In this document: in pieces, positions 19,650-28,876 of the stretch
Layout of the letters: each line of letters starts with the position of its first letter
Numbering within the stretch: position 1 is the stretch's first letter
NCBI RefSeq assembly: GCF_902459665.1
Contig: NZ_CABPSL010000005.1
Span: 124,001 to 188,000 of the forward strand
Direction of reading: 5' to 3'
Source: Pandoraea cepalis
GTDB taxonomy: Bacteria > Pseudomonadota > Gammaproteobacteria > Burkholderiales > Burkholderiaceae
Length of the DNA stretch: 64,000 bases
Position numbers and translations under genes: made by a program
Notes under the pieces: model-generated
What the model saw: the letters and a program-made list of their open reading frames with translations, nothing else
Told to the model about the DNA's origin: nothing
The model's database searches: none

Positions 19650-20754
19650 ATGGAAGCCGAACGCCTAAACGCACTTGAATCCCTGCTCGCCGACCTGCGC
19701 ACCCGCGTTGGCGAGCTCAGGGGGTATCTTTGACTTCGATGTCAAGCAAGCTCGCCTGATTGAAGTCAACAAAGAACTCGAAGACCCCAACATCTGGAAC
19801 GATTCCAAGCGTGCTCAGGCACTGGGCAAGGAAAAGAAGGCGCTCGACAGCATCGTCAGCAACCTGACCGAACTCGACGCCAGCCTTTCCGATACGCAGG
19901 AACTGTTCGAAATGTCGCGCGACGAGGGCGATGAAGACTCGTTGCTGGCGCTTGAGCATGACACGCAGGGTCTCGCCGCTCGTGTGGGCGAGATGGAGTT
20001 CCGCCGGATGTTCAACACCCCGGCCGACCCGAACAACTGCTTCATCGATATCCAGGCCGGCGCCGGCGGCACCGAGGCCAACGACTGGGCCGGCATGCTG
20101 CTGCGCCAATATCTGCGCTACTGCGAACGCAAGGGCTTCAAGGCCGAAGTGCTCGAAGTGTCGGACGGCGATGTCGCGGGCATCAAGAGCGCCTCGCTGA
20201 AGGTCACCGGCGACTACGCTTACGGCTATCTGCGTACGGAAACCGGCGTGCATCGTTTGGTGCGCAAGTCGCCGTTCGACTCGTCGGGCGGTCGCCATAC
20301 GTCGTTCGCCAGCCTGTTCGTGTACCCGGAAGTGGATGATTCGATCGACATCGAAATCAATCCGGCCGACGTGCGTACCGACACGTATCGCGCCTCCGGT
20401 GCAGGCGGCCAGCACATCAACAAGACCGATTCCGCCGTTCGCCTCACACACATCCCGACCGGCATTGTCGTCGCCTGCCAGAACGACCGTTCGCAGCACC
20501 GCAACCGCGCTGAAGCGTGGGACATGCTCCGCTCGCGCCTGTTCGAACATGAAATGCGCAAGCGTCGTGCCGAGCAGGACAAGCTGGAGTCGAGCAAGAC
20601 CGATGTGGGCTGGGGCCATCAGATTCGCTCGTACGTGCTCGACCAGTCACGCGTCAAGGACCTGCGCACCGGCGTGGAAACCGGTAATACCGGCAAGGTA
20701 CTCGACGGCGACCTGGACGACTTCATCTCCGCGAGTCTCAAGCAGGGAGTGTAA
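19650..20754 (+). CDS. prfB: Peptide chain release factor 2 (programmed +1 frameshift)
   Basis: RF2 releases peptides at UGA and UAA. The gene is join(19650-19730, 19732-20754). The first 27 codons end in CTT followed by in-frame TGA (19731-19733); a +1 slip at CTT-TGA continues the frame and gives 367 residues. An internal Shine-Dalgarno AGGGGG at 19719-19724 sits three bases before CTT, the autoregulatory layout known from E. coli. The GGQ motif ([10 protein letters not shown]) and the stop-recognition SPF tripeptide (KSPFDSSGG) are present. Ivy and lysS follow closely. Confidence 0.97.
19719..19734 (+). promoter_or_regulatory. RF2 programmed frameshift site
   Basis: The 16-base element AGGGGGTATCTTTGAC has the internal Shine-Dalgarno, the slippery CTT and the in-frame TGA followed by C, a poor termination context. 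As far as I recall it is identical to the E. coli prfB site. Low RF2 slows termination and favours the +1 slip, so RF2 controls its own synthesis. Confidence 0.96.
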
Positions 20755-20757
20755 GGA

Positions 20758-21237
20758 ATGGCGTTTGTCCGCACGCTAGCCGTGTGGGGGGTGAGCGCGC
20801 TGTGTCTGCAGTGCGCCGCCGTTGCTGCCCCGGCCAGTACACCGGGCGCACCGGGAGCCAATCCCGAGACGGGACCGTACCTGCATGAATTGCTCAAGCG
20901 CCCGGACTTCTCGGGGGCCTATGCGCGCATCACCACGCCACGCAACGTTCCCGCGTGGGTGCGTCAGGGTGGCACGTCGACGCCGTCGCAACGCGTGAGC
21001 GTCGCCGGCAAGCCCTGGTTGCTGGTGCAGAGCTGCAAGCCGCACGATTGCCCGAGCGAGTATGTCCACATTTTGTATGAGCCGCGCTCACAGGCGATCG
21101 CGGCGCTGTTCGTGCGGGACCCGAGTGCGGCGGCCAATGCCGGACCGCATCAGGACCGCACCGAATTGATCTGGCTGGGCACGCCCGACGGCTTGCTCAA
21201 GAATGCCCTGCTGCACACGCTGCGTTTTACCGAATAA
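20758..21237 (+). CDS. ivy: Inhibitor of vertebrate lysozyme (Ivy) family protein
   Basis: Ivy proteins block C-type lysozyme in the periplasm. The 159-residue precursor has an N-terminal signal sequence (hydrophobic 5-23, likely cleavage after AVAA) and the diagnostic disulfide-bonded loop CKPHDC at residues 93-98, whose His plugs the lysozyme active site in E. coli Ivy. The start is 3 bp after the prfB stop, with GGAG 8 bases upstream, so it is read from the prfB transcript. LysS follows 16 bp later. Confidence 0.9.
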   Translation: MAFVRTLAVWGVSALCLQCAAVAAPASTPGAPGANPETGPYLHELLKRPDFSGAYARITTPRNVPAWVRQGGTSTPSQRVSVAGKPWLLVQSCKPHDCPSEYVHILYEPRSQAIAALFVRDPSAAANAGPHQDRTELIWLGTPDGLLKNALLHTLRFTE

Positions 21238-21253
21238 CTTCATCGCTCGCACC

Positions 21254-22798
21254 ATGACCGATCACAATACTCCGGCCCACACGGGCACCCCGGCGGGCGA
21301 CCTGCCGCACGACGACAACAAGCTCATCGCGGAGCGTCGCGAGAAACTGCAGGCGCTGCGTGCCAACGGCGTGGCGTTCCCGAACGACTTCCGTCCCGAA
21401 CAGCACGCCGGCGACCTGCAGGCGCGCTATCAGGACGTGGACAACGAGGTGCTCGAAGCCGATCCCGTCCCCGTGTCGGTGGCCGGTCGCATGATGCTCA
21501 AGCGCGTGATGGGCAAGGCCGCCTTCGCCACCGTGCAGGACGGCAGCGGTCAGATCCAGTTCTTCATCGGCCGCGACGACGTCGGCGCCGATGCCATGAC
21601 CGCCTTCAAGGGCTGGGACATCGGCGATATCGTCGCCGCGACCGGCACGCTGTTCCGCACGCGCACAGGCGAACTGTCGGTCAAGGTGAAGGCACTGCGT
21701 CTGCTCGCCAAGGCGCTGCGCCCGCTGCCGGACAAGTTCCACGGCCTGTCCGACCAGGAGACGAAGTACCGTCAGCGCTACGTCGACCTGATCACCTCGC
21801 CCGAGACGCGCAGCACGTTCCGCGCCCGCGCGAAGGCCATCGCGTCGATGCGCAAGTACATGACGGACGCCGACTTCATGGAAGTCGAAACGCCGATGCT
21901 GCACCCGATTCCGGGCGGCGCCGCGGCCAAGCCGTTCATCACGCACCACAACGCGCTCGACATGCAGATGTATCTGCGTATCGCGCCGGAGCTGTATCTG
22001 AAGCGCCTGATCGTTGGCGGCTTCGAGCGTGTGTTCGAGATCAACCGTAACTTCCGCAATGAAGGCGTGTCGCCGCGCCACAACCCGGAATTCACGATGA
22101 TGGAGTTCTACGCGGCCTACACGGATTACCGTTGGCTGATGGACTTCACCGAAGCGCTGATCCGCAACGCCGCACTCGACGCGCGCGGCACCGCGACCAT
22201 CGAGTACCAGGGCCGCGAACTCGATTTGTCCAAGCCGTTCCACCGCCTGACGATCGTCGAAGCGATTCGCAAGTACGCGCCCGAGTTCACCGAAGCGCAA
22301 CTGGCCGACATCGAATTCGTGCGTGGCGCGCTGGGCAAGTATGGCGTGAAGGTCGATGCGCCGCAGTTCAAGAACGCGGGCCTCGGTGCGCTGCAACTGG
22401 CCCTGTTCGAAGAGACGGCCGAGAGCCAGTTGTGGGAGCCGACTTTCATCGTCGACTATCCGGTGGAAGTCTCGCCGCTCGCGCGCGAGTCCGATACCGT
22501 GCCAGGCATCACCGAGCGCTTCGAACTGTTCATCACGGGCCGCGAGATCGCCAACGGCTTCTCCGAGTTGAACGACCCGGAAGATCAGGCCGCACGCTTT
22601 CGTGCGCAGGTCGAGCAGAAGGACGCGGGCGACGAAGAGGCCATGTATTACGACGCCGATTACATTCGCGCGCTCGAGTACGGCATGCCCCCGACGGGCG
22701 GCTGCGGCATCGGCATCGACCGTCTGATCATGCTGCTCACCGACAGTCCGAACATTCGCGACGTGCTGCTCTTCCCGCACCTGCGCCGCGAAGACTGA
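21254..22798 (+). CDS. lysS: Lysyl-tRNA synthetase (class II)
   Basis: LysS charges tRNA-Lys. The 514-residue protein has an N-terminal OB-fold anticodon domain (about 75-185, [16 protein letters not shown]) and the class II core with motif 1 ([15 protein letters not shown]), motif 2 ([11 protein letters not shown]...HNPEFTMME) and motif 3 ([14 protein letters not shown]). The ATG at 21254 was chosen over an upstream start because it follows the ivy stop and gives the normal N-terminus. The prfB-lysS neighbourhood is common in proteobacteria. Confidence 0.98.
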   Translation: MTDHNTPAHTGTPAGDLPHDDNKLIAERREKLQALRANGVAFPNDFRPEQHAGDLQARYQDVDNEVLEADPVPVSVAGRMMLKRVMGKAAFATVQDGSGQIQFFIGRDDVGADAMTAFKGWDIGDIVAATGTLFRTRTGELSVKVKALRLLAKALRPLPDKFHGLSDQETKYRQRYVDLITSPETRSTFRARAKAIASMRKYMTDADFMEVETPMLHPIPGGAAAKPFITHHNALDMQMYLRIAPELYLKRLIVGGFERVFEINRNFRNEGVSPRHNPEFTMMEFYAAYTDYRWLMDFTEALIRNAALDARGTATIEYQGRELDLSKPFHRLTIVEAIRKYAPEFTEAQLADIEFVRGALGKYGVKVDAPQFKNAGLGALQLALFEETAESQLWEPTFIVDYPVEVSPLARESDTVPGITERFELFITGREIANGFSELNDPEDQAARFRAQVEQKDAGDEEAMYYDADYIRALEYGMPPTGGCGIGIDRLIMLLTDSPNIRDVLLFPHLRRED

Positions 22799-22821
22799 GT
22801 CGCTTGGAACGGTTGGAGCGC

Positions 22822-23424
22822 TTAGAAGGCCGGAACGCCGCGATAGGCGGACGGCCACTCCCCATCGAGCCGCAACCAGGTGCGCGCGATGGGGAGAATC
22901 GCACCGCTCGCCGCCCCTTCCACCAATTGCCGTAACGCCAGCGACGACAGCGTTTTGGCATCGGTCGGAAACGCGAGAAGCAATGTGCGATTGACGGGGA
23001 CGGCCGCAAAGTCCGTCACCTCGAAATGCTCGACCATCGACTGGTAGAGATTGCCCAGCACCAGGCCGCCAGCCGGTGCCATCCAATTGCCGCGACAGCC
23101 GGCAATCGGCGTGCCGTCGTCAAGTCGCGCAATGCCGAACTCGAAATGCCCCGCCTTCCATGCGCGCGCGAGATTCGACGCGGCTTGCGCAAATGCCGCC
23201 TCGAACGTCAGACCGGCCGCGCGCAAATCCTCGCCCTGCAGCCGGCGTAGTCCAGCCGTGCCATCGAGCACGAGCGTCACGAAAACGTCGTCCGAAAACG
23301 GTTCGCTGACCTCCCCTTGCGGATCGTGGACGTCGACCCACGCGCGTTGTACCACGTACGGATAGAGGTGCGCGTGGCTTGCGGCGTCGAGCGGGGTATC
23401 CAGCGGCGGCAGCGTATCGATCAT
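22822..23424 (-). CDS. Conserved hypothetical protein
   Basis: The roughly 200-residue soluble protein is convergent with lysS, 23 bp away. The sequence is well-formed and moderately acidic, with no signal peptide or membrane helix. It loosely recalls DUF1444-type proteins (a C-terminal LLLAFPTD segment after a GNLYQSM helix), but I would not assign that family. The start is uncertain: neither the ATG at 23424 nor a TTG seven codons upstream has a Shine-Dalgarno. Confidence 0.7.
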   Translation of the reverse strand: MIDTLPPLDTPLDAASHAHLYPYVVQRAWVDVHDPQGEVSEPFSDDVFVTLVLDGTAGLRRLQGEDLRAAGLTFEAAFAQAASNLARAWKAGHFEFGIARLDDGTPIAGCRGNWMAPAGGLVLGNLYQSMVEHFEVTDFAAVPVNRTLLLAFPTDAKTLSSLALRQLVEGAASGAILPIARTWLRLDGEWPSAYRGVPAF

Positions 23425-23623
23425 GGCGTTGGGACGAATCGGCAAGAAGGACGTTGACGGACAATGCGTGCCATTATGCGCGCGGCGCGACTTGTTTCAA
23501 TTGTGATGACAACCGCGTACGATGACGGCGAAGCGCCCCGTCAACCGAGAAAAAACTTCATATTTTTCAATGAATTAGCAGTCAGTCGAAGGGCACTCGC
23601 CTGGGACTGCCGCGATGCACATC

Positions 23624-23638
23624 TTACATCGCGTTACA
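23624..23638 (+). promoter_or_regulatory. TTACA direct repeat upstream of glycine-zipper gene
   Basis: TTACA occurs at 23624-23628 and 23634-23638, a 10-bp phase typical of OmpR-family response-regulator boxes. It lies 115 bp before the chosen start of the glycine-zipper protein. The regulator is not identifiable here. The rest of the 328-bp gap 23425-23752 holds an AT-rich stretch near 23550-23580 but no gene. Confidence 0.3.
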
Positions 23639-23752
23639 AAATGAAACGGATGCCGGGCCTGCCATGACGGAGACTTTTCTCATGCGAAGCCTCCCGTGCC
23701 TGTCAGCACGAAGAATGGGGTTCGCGACAACCGCACGATGGAGAAAAACCAC

Positions 23753-24460
23753 ATGAATAACGAACTTCAACCGCGCCGCATGCATCCGCTGGTCGCTGCC
23801 GCAGCCGGCAGTATCGTGGTCGTCAGCCTGCTCGGCGTTGCCGCCATCACGGGCGTGCTCCCTGTCGCCAAAAGCACCGACGGCCCCGCAACGACCGTCG
23901 ATCATTCGCAGTACGCGCTGACGTCGGCCCAACAGCCGTCTTCGAACGCGATGCGCAGCTCGCAGGTGACGGAGCAGCCGACCCAGCAGCAGGCCCAGCA
24001 GACGCAATACGCGCCGCAGCAAGCTCAGTACGCGCCGCAGCGGGCGCCGGCACAACGGGCGCCGGCGCCTCAGCCGTCATATGCCCAATCCTCGGCCGCC
24101 CCCGCACAGCGTCAGGCGGCGACATGCTCGACGTGCGGCACGGTGCAGTCGGTGGAACCGATCAGCACGCAAGGTCAGGCCTCGGGCCTGGGCGCCGTCG
24201 GCGGTGCCGTTGCTGGCGGCCTGCTCGGCAACCAGTTTGGCGCGGGTAACGGCCGCACCGCGATGACCGTGGTCGGCGCGCTGGGCGGCGGTCTGGCCGG
24301 CAACGAAGTCGAGAAGCGCGTTCGCTCCGAAACCGTGTATCGCGTGTACGTGCGCATGGATACCGGCAAGACGCGCTACTGGACCTATCAGTCCGCCCCT
24401 GGCGTGCAGCCGGGGGATCGCGTGCGGCTCGAAAACAACGGGCTGGTGCGCGCGGGCTAA
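23753..24460 (+). CDS. Glycine-zipper 2TM domain envelope protein
   Basis: The chosen ATG follows GGAG at 9 bases and gives 235 residues. An N-terminal hydrophobic segment (about 11-35) acts as membrane anchor or signal. A Gln/Pro/Ala-rich linker (about 60-125, with repeated QYAPQ units) follows. The glycine-zipper 2TM motif (about 145-185: GAVGGAVAGGLLGNQFG, then GALGGGLAGNEVEKR) is of the SlyB/OsmB-like envelope type, and a short beta-rich end (YRVYVRMDTGKTRYW) closes the protein. Role is likely in envelope integrity, by family only. Confidence 0.85.
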   Translation: MNNELQPRRMHPLVAAAAGSIVVVSLLGVAAITGVLPVAKSTDGPATTVDHSQYALTSAQQPSSNAMRSSQVTEQPTQQQAQQTQYAPQQAQYAPQRAPAQRAPAPQPSYAQSSAAPAQRQAATCSTCGTVQSVEPISTQGQASGLGAVGGAVAGGLLGNQFGAGNGRTAMTVVGALGGGLAGNEVEKRVRSETVYRVYVRMDTGKTRYWTYQSAPGVQPGDRVRLENNGLVRAG

Positions 24461-24513
24461 GGGCGTGGGATCCGCGTGACCCCGTTCGTGCCGCAACGGA
24501 TCTCGCGTTAACG

Positions 24514-24542
24514 CAAAAGCCGCTCGTCATGAGCGGCTTTTG
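24514..24542. terminator. Bidirectional terminator between glycine-zipper gene and iscX
   Basis: A perfect 12-bp stem (24514-24525 with 24531-24542) closes a GTCAT loop. A-run and T-run flanks make it a Rho-independent terminator on both strands between convergent genes. Confidence 0.9.
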
Positions 24543-24581
24543 TATTTGCGGCAGCGTCGCGCGCCCTGCGCGATCGTCGGG

Positions 24582-24773
24582 TCAGACCTCGTCGATCCAC
24601 GCCATCTGAATCGCTTCGAGCACCTTCTCACCGGCACGGTCAGGCGCGTCGTCAAAGCCGTCGAGAGCCATCACCCACTGATGCAGGTCGGTAAAGCGCA
24701 CGTATTGCGGGTCGATGTCGGGATGCGCCTCGGTAAGCGCAATCGCGATGTCCTGAATGTCGGTCCATTTCAT
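24582..24773 (-). CDS. iscX: Fe-S cluster assembly protein IscX
   Basis: IscX is a 63-residue acidic helical protein that binds IscS and iron and tunes cluster assembly. It shows the family opening MKWTDIQDIAIAL, the DIDPQYVRFTDLHQWV core and the end AIQMAWIDE. I took the ATG at 24773, which gives the exact family length; the longer frame upstream is spurious. It is the last gene of the hscBA-fdx-iscX segment, as in E. coli. Confidence 0.95.
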   Translation of the reverse strand: MKWTDIQDIAIALTEAHPDIDPQYVRFTDLHQWVMALDGFDDAPDRAGEKVLEAIQMAWIDEV

Positions 24774-24826
24774 GGGCAGGGTCCTCTTCTTCTGACGTGT
24801 CGCCACGCAACGCCAAACGGCGTCGA

Positions 24827-25168
24827 TCAGTGGCTTTCCTTGGCGTGATTGATCGTGTACTTCGGAATCTCGACGACCAGATCGGTGTCGGCGGGCATCT
24901 TCGTCTGGCACGACAGGCGCGATGTCGGCTCCAGGCCCCAGGCTTTGTCGAGCAGATCCTCTTCCTCGTCTTCGGCCGGCTCCAACGCCTCGAAACCCTC
25001 GCGCACGATCACGTGGCACGTGGTGCACGCGCACGACAACTCGCACGCGTGTTCGATTTCAATGCCGTTGTCCAACAACGCTCTGCACACGGTGGTGCCG
25101 GTCGGAACGTCCAGCACCGCGCCCTCGGGGCACAGCTCGACGTGAGGCAATACAACAATTTGAGGCAT
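24827..25168 (-). CDS. fdx: Isc-type 2Fe-2S ferredoxin
   Basis: Fdx supplies electrons for cluster assembly on IscU. The 113-residue protein has the adrenodoxin-type cluster pattern: CELSCACTTC (C-x5-C-x2-C, near residues 42-51) and a fourth Cys in RLSCQT. The start at 25168 (MPQIVVLPH) matches the family. It lies 23 bp after hscA and 53 bp before iscX. Confidence 0.97.
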   Translation of the reverse strand: MPQIVVLPHVELCPEGAVLDVPTGTTVCRALLDNGIEIEHACELSCACTTCHVIVREGFEALEPAEDEEEDLLDKAWGLEPTSRLSCQTKMPADTDLVVEIPKYTINHAKESH

Positions 25169-25191
25169 GGCTTTGGCTTTCCGTGTGTGTC

Positions 25192-27069
25192 TTACAGTTT
25201 GTCGATGTCCGCCACGCGCCGGCCGGCCAGCGCCGCGCGGATGCTCTTGTCCATGCGGCGCGCGGCAAACGCGTCGGTCGCATGCGAGAGCGTTTCGGTC
25301 GCCGTCTTGATGGCAATCTGATCGTCGCCGGACGCCTTCTGACGCAACTCGGCCAGCAAGCCGTCGATCTGTGCGCGCTCGTCGGCGTCGAGCAGTTCCG
25401 GGTCCGCCTGCAAGGCGCTGTCGATCGCGACCAGCAGACGCTCGGCTTCCACTTGCTGCTCGCGCAGCGCACGGGCGCGCATATCCGCTTCGGCCGAACC
25501 GAAGCTGTCTTGCAGCATGCGCGAGATATCGTCGTCCGCCAGACCGTACGACGGCTTGACCTCGATAGCGGCCGCCACGCCCGAGTGCAACTCCTGGGCG
25601 GAGACGGAGAGCAGCCCATCGGCGTCGACCTGATACGTCACGCGAATACGTGCCGCGCCGGCCGTCATCGGCGGAATGCCGCGCAATTCGAACCGGGCCA
25701 GCGAACGGCAATCGGACGCCAGCTCACGCTCGCCTTGCAGCACGTGAACGGCCATCGCCGTCTGTCCGTCCTTGAACGTGGTGAATTCCTGCGCACGCGC
25801 CACGGGAATCGTGGCGTTACGCGGAATGATCTTCTCGACGAGGCCGCCCATCGTCTCGACACCGAGCGACAGCGGAATCACGTCGAGCAGCAGCCAGTCG
25901 TCACCTTCCGCCTGATTGCCGGCCAGCAGATTCGCCTGCACGGCAGCGCCGAGCGCCACCACCTGATCCGGATCGAGATCGATCAGCGGTTCGCGTCCGA
26001 AGAAGGTCGCGACCGCGGCACGCACTTGCGGCATGCGCGTGGCGCCGCCGACGAGCACGACACCCTTGACGTCGTCCGGGCCCATGCCGGCGTCGCGCAG
26101 CGCCTTGCGCATCGGGCCGATCGTGCGTTGCACGAGCGGCGCGCCCAGCGCCGTGAATTGGTCGCGCGTGAGCGTCAGCGCGACGTTGCGCTCGCCAGAC
26201 AGCGTCAGGGCGATCGTCGTTTGCGCGGCGTCGGTCAACGCTTCCTTGGCGGTGCGCGCGTGATCGAGCAATCCGCGCACATCCTCAGGCGTGAGCGAAG
26301 CCGCGTCGAGACCGGCCTCCGCCACCGCCCAGCGGAAGATCGCCTGATCGAAGTCGTCGCCGCCAAGCGCGGAATCGCCGCCCGCCGCGAGCACTTCGAA
26401 CACGCCCTTCGTCAGTCGCAGAATCGAGATGTCGAACGTGCCGCCACCCAGGTCGTAGACCGCGTAAAGGCCTTCGGCCGCATTGTCGAGACCGTAGGCG
26501 ATCGCGGCCGCCGTGGGCTCATTGAGCAGACGCAACACATTCAGGCCGGCCAGACGCGCGGCGTCCTTGGTGGCCTGACGCTGCGCGTCGTCGAAGTACG
26601 CGGGCACGGTGATCACGGCGCCCACCAGATCGTCGCCGAGCGTGTCTTCGGCGCGCTGACGCAACGTGGCGAGAATTTCGGCAGACACTTCCACCGGGCT
26701 CTTGACGCCGCCGGCCGTCGTCATCTGCACCATGCCCGGCGCGTCGACGAAATCGTACGGCGCGTTGTCGGCATGGGCAACATCGGCCAGACCCCGGCCC
26801 ATGAATCGCTTGACCGAGACGATGGTGTTGCGCGGATCGCTGGCGGCAGCCGCACGGGCGTCGTAGCCGATCTGGGTACGGGGACCGCCCAGATAGCGCA
26901 CGACGGACGGCAGCAGCACGCGGCCCTGTTCGTCCGGGAGCACTTCGGCCACCCCGCTACGTACAGAGGCCACGAGCGAATGCGTCGTGCCCAGGTCGAT
27001 GCCCACGGCGAGTCGCCGCTGATGCGGCGCGGGGGACATGCCGGGTTCGGAAATTTGCAGAAGGGCCAT
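25192..27069 (-). CDS. hscA: Fe-S protein assembly chaperone HscA
   Basis: HscA is the specialised Hsp70 that, with HscB, moves clusters off IscU. The 625-residue protein has the N-terminal ATPase ([56 protein letters not shown]) and the substrate-binding domain ([14 protein letters not shown] onward). Length fits HscA rather than DnaK: the acidic DnaK tail is missing. The IscU in this window has the LPPVK peptide that HscA binds. Confidence 0.97.
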   Translation of the reverse strand: MALLQISEPGMSPAPHQRRLAVGIDLGTTHSLVASVRSGVAEVLPDEQGRVLLPSVVRYLGGPRTQIGYDARAAAASDPRNTIVSVKRFMGRGLADVAHADNAPYDFVDAPGMVQMTTAGGVKSPVEVSAEILATLRQRAEDTLGDDLVGAVITVPAYFDDAQRQATKDAARLAGLNVLRLLNEPTAAAIAYGLDNAAEGLYAVYDLGGGTFDISILRLTKGVFEVLAAGGDSALGGDDFDQAIFRWAVAEAGLDAASLTPEDVRGLLDHARTAKEALTDAAQTTIALTLSGERNVALTLTRDQFTALGAPLVQRTIGPMRKALRDAGMGPDDVKGVVLVGGATRMPQVRAAVATFFGREPLIDLDPDQVVALGAAVQANLLAGNQAEGDDWLLLDVIPLSLGVETMGGLVEKIIPRNATIPVARAQEFTTFKDGQTAMAVHVLQGERELASDCRSLARFELRGIPPMTAGAARIRVTYQVDADGLLSVSAQELHSGVAAAIEVKPSYGLADDDISRMLQDSFGSAEADMRARALREQQVEAERLLVAIDSALQADPELLDADERAQIDGLLAELRQKASGDDQIAIKTATETLSHATDAFAARRMDKSIRAALAGRRVADIDKL

Positions 27070-27155
27070 GACTTTGCAATGCGGGCGGCGCGCTCGCGCG
27101 GCCGCCCTGTTCTCAAGCAGTTCTCAATGACATGTGACGGCGCCGCACCGGGCCG

Positions 27156-27686
27156 TCACGCGTTTTCCAGCATTTCGATGCGCTGCGCGATGTCTTCGTC
27201 GGCGCGCGCAATGAACATCAGTTGCCGCACGGCTTCGGCGGCCGGTTGCCAGGCCTGGCTTTCGAGCCAGTCGCCCAACTTGGCGAGCCGCACGCGACGA
27301 TCCTCGCGCAACGATTTGGCAAGGGTTTCCAGAGCGCCGATATTGCGCGCGTCCACGGCGTCGTCGATGGCTTCGCGCCACTCCATCTGCTGCATCAGGA
27401 AATCGGGGGCCATCGCGGTGTTGTTCTCCGCGCCCACATCGATGCCCTGCAGCGTGAGCAGATACGTCGCGCGTTGCAGCGGGTCGCGCAGCGTGCGGTA
27501 GGCGGCGTTCGCCTGCGCGGCCCATTGCATGGCCACGCGGCGCTCGGCATCGCTCGCACTCGCGAATCGATCTGGATGCACGCGCGATTGCACGGCTCGG
27601 TAGGCCGCGTCGAGCGCGTCTGCGTCGAGCGCAAAGCGCTGCGGCAGATCGAACAGCGTGAAGTAGTTGTCAGTCAATGCACTCAT
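27156..27686 (-). CDS. hscB: Fe-S assembly co-chaperone HscB
   Basis: HscB is the J-protein partner that brings IscU to HscA. The 176-residue protein has the N-terminal J domain with HPDRF (the HPD motif) near residue 37 and [18 protein letters not shown], followed by the C-terminal three-helix IscU-binding domain ([10 protein letters not shown]). I chose the ATG at 27686 ([15 protein letters not shown]). A hairpin with a T-run lies just upstream, so hscB may have its own promoter. Confidence 0.96.
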   Translation of the reverse strand: MSALTDNYFTLFDLPQRFALDADALDAAYRAVQSRVHPDRFASASDAERRVAMQWAAQANAAYRTLRDPLQRATYLLTLQGIDVGAENNTAMAPDFLMQQMEWREAIDDAVDARNIGALETLAKSLREDRRVRLAKLGDWLESQAWQPAAEAVRQLMFIARADEDIAQRIEMLENA

Positions 27687-27766
27687 CGCGCACTCATCAT
27701 CCATCCAGGGCGCCCATGCGAGGGGACGTCGCGCCATGCGCGCCATGCCACCCACCGTCGGCCCGT

Positions 27767-27787
27767 AAAAAAAGCGGCTCGCGCCGC
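27767..27787 (-). terminator. Probable terminator between DUF3565 gene and hscB
   Basis: Read on the minus strand, GCGGC and GCCGC arms close a 4-base loop, followed by seven T residues (A-run 27767-27773 on the plus strand). The stem is only 5 bp. It lies about 100 bp after the DUF3565 stop and may partly separate iscRSUA from hscBA-fdx-iscX. Confidence 0.6.
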
Positions 27788-27884
27788 CTGGTTGCCTACG
27801 CTGCTGCTTCGGCGCCGAACCGTCCGAAGGTTCGGCGACCTATTTCGCTGCCATGGCGAGCGCCGCCGGGCGAGGCCCACCGCC

Positions 27885-28130
27885 TCACGCATCGGGCGGC
27901 TCGCCGCGCTCACATTTGCGGCAGCGCAACCGGCTACCGAGCATCGCGTCGCGGCCTGCCGCGCTTTGCGTCCATGTCCGGATCTGCCACGGGGGAAGAT
28001 GCCGGACATGTTGCCCATGCCCGCACGCCAAACGCGCGACCCATTGGCCTTCGTCGTCCTGCCGGAACCCGACGATCTCGCGCAACGGCGCAGTGTCAGA
28101 TCCGGAACGACTCGCCGCAGCCGCACTCAT
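27885..28130 (-). CDS. DUF3565 domain-containing protein
   Basis: The 81-residue protein shows the family pattern [30 protein letters not shown] and a late CRKC. Two Cys-containing patches (CGH and CRKC) suggest a small zinc-ribbon-like metal site. It overlaps the end of iscA by 35 bases in another frame, so it is translated from the isc transcript. Its role in or beside cluster assembly is not known to me. E. coli has no such gene here. Confidence 0.85.
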   Translation of the reverse strand: MSAAAASRSGSDTAPLREIVGFRQDDEGQWVARLACGHGQHVRHLPPWQIRTWTQSAAGRDAMLGSRLRCRKCERGEPPDA

Positions 28131-28419
28131 CCTTGACGTTCGGATTGTTGAAGCGAAACCCTTCGTTCAAGCCTTCGCGCGCGAAGTCCAGCTCGGTGCC
28201 ATCGATATACGGCAGACTCTTCGGATCGACGATCACCTTCACGCCGTGGCTCTCGAAGACCGTGTCCTCGCCCGCCACGTCGTCGGCGTATTCCAGCTTG
28301 TAGGCCAGGCCCGAGCAGCCGGTCGTCTTCACGCCCAGCCGCAGGCCCACGCCCTTGCCGCGCCGCGTCAGATAACGCGAAACGTGCTGCGCGGCCTTCT
28401 CGGTCAATGTAATGGCCAT
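28096..28419 (-). CDS. iscA: Iron-sulfur cluster assembly protein IscA
   Basis: IscA is an A-type carrier that delivers clusters to 4Fe-4S apoproteins. The 107-residue protein has the three conserved cysteines in TTGCSGLAY (near residue 35) and ECGCGESF (near 99-101). It starts 31 bp after iscU. Length is that of E. coli IscA. Confidence 0.97.
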   Translation of the reverse strand: MAITLTEKAAQHVSRYLTRRGKGVGLRLGVKTTGCSGLAYKLEYADDVAGEDTVFESHGVKVIVDPKSLPYIDGTELDFAREGLNEGFRFNNPNVKDECGCGESFRI

Positions 28420-28450
28420 GGTTGCCTGATTCCTTTATCCGTCGTACCGC

Positions 28451-28858
28451 TTACGCAGCCTTGGCCGGCTCGGCCGTCTGGCCGTGCTTCTGCTTGTAGT
28501 CGGCCACGGCCGCCTTGATGGCGTCTTCGGCCAGAATCGAGCAGTGAATCTTCACCGGCGGCAGCGCCAGCTCCTGCGCGATCTGGGTGTTCTTGATATC
28601 GAGCGCCTGATCGAGCGTCTTGCCCTTGACCCACTCGGTGACCAGCGACGACGACGCAATCGCCGAGCCGCAGCCGTAGGTCTTGAACTTGGCGTCTTCG
28701 ATCACGCCGGCTTCGTTCACGCGAATCTGCAGCTTCATCACGTCGCCGCACGCCGGTGCGCCGACCATGCCCGTGCCAACGGCGTCATCGCCCTTTTCGA
28801 ACGAACCGACGTTGCGCGGGTTTTCGTAGTGATCCAGAACTTCCTTGCTGTAAGACAT
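28451..28858 (-). CDS. iscU: Fe-S cluster scaffold IscU
   Basis: IscU is the scaffold on which IscS builds clusters. The 135-residue protein has its three cluster cysteines in GAPACGDVM, KTYGCGSAIA and IHCSILAEDA. The HscA-recognition peptide LPPVK stands just before the third. It lies 18 bp after iscS. The Lys/Ala-rich tail is slightly longer than in E. coli. Confidence 0.98.
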   Translation of the reverse strand: MSYSKEVLDHYENPRNVGSFEKGDDAVGTGMVGAPACGDVMKLQIRVNEAGVIEDAKFKTYGCGSAIASSSLVTEWVKGKTLDQALDIKNTQIAQELALPPVKIHCSILAEDAIKAAVADYKQKHGQTAEPAKAA

Positions 28859-28876
28859 GGCTAACTCCTTGAATGC

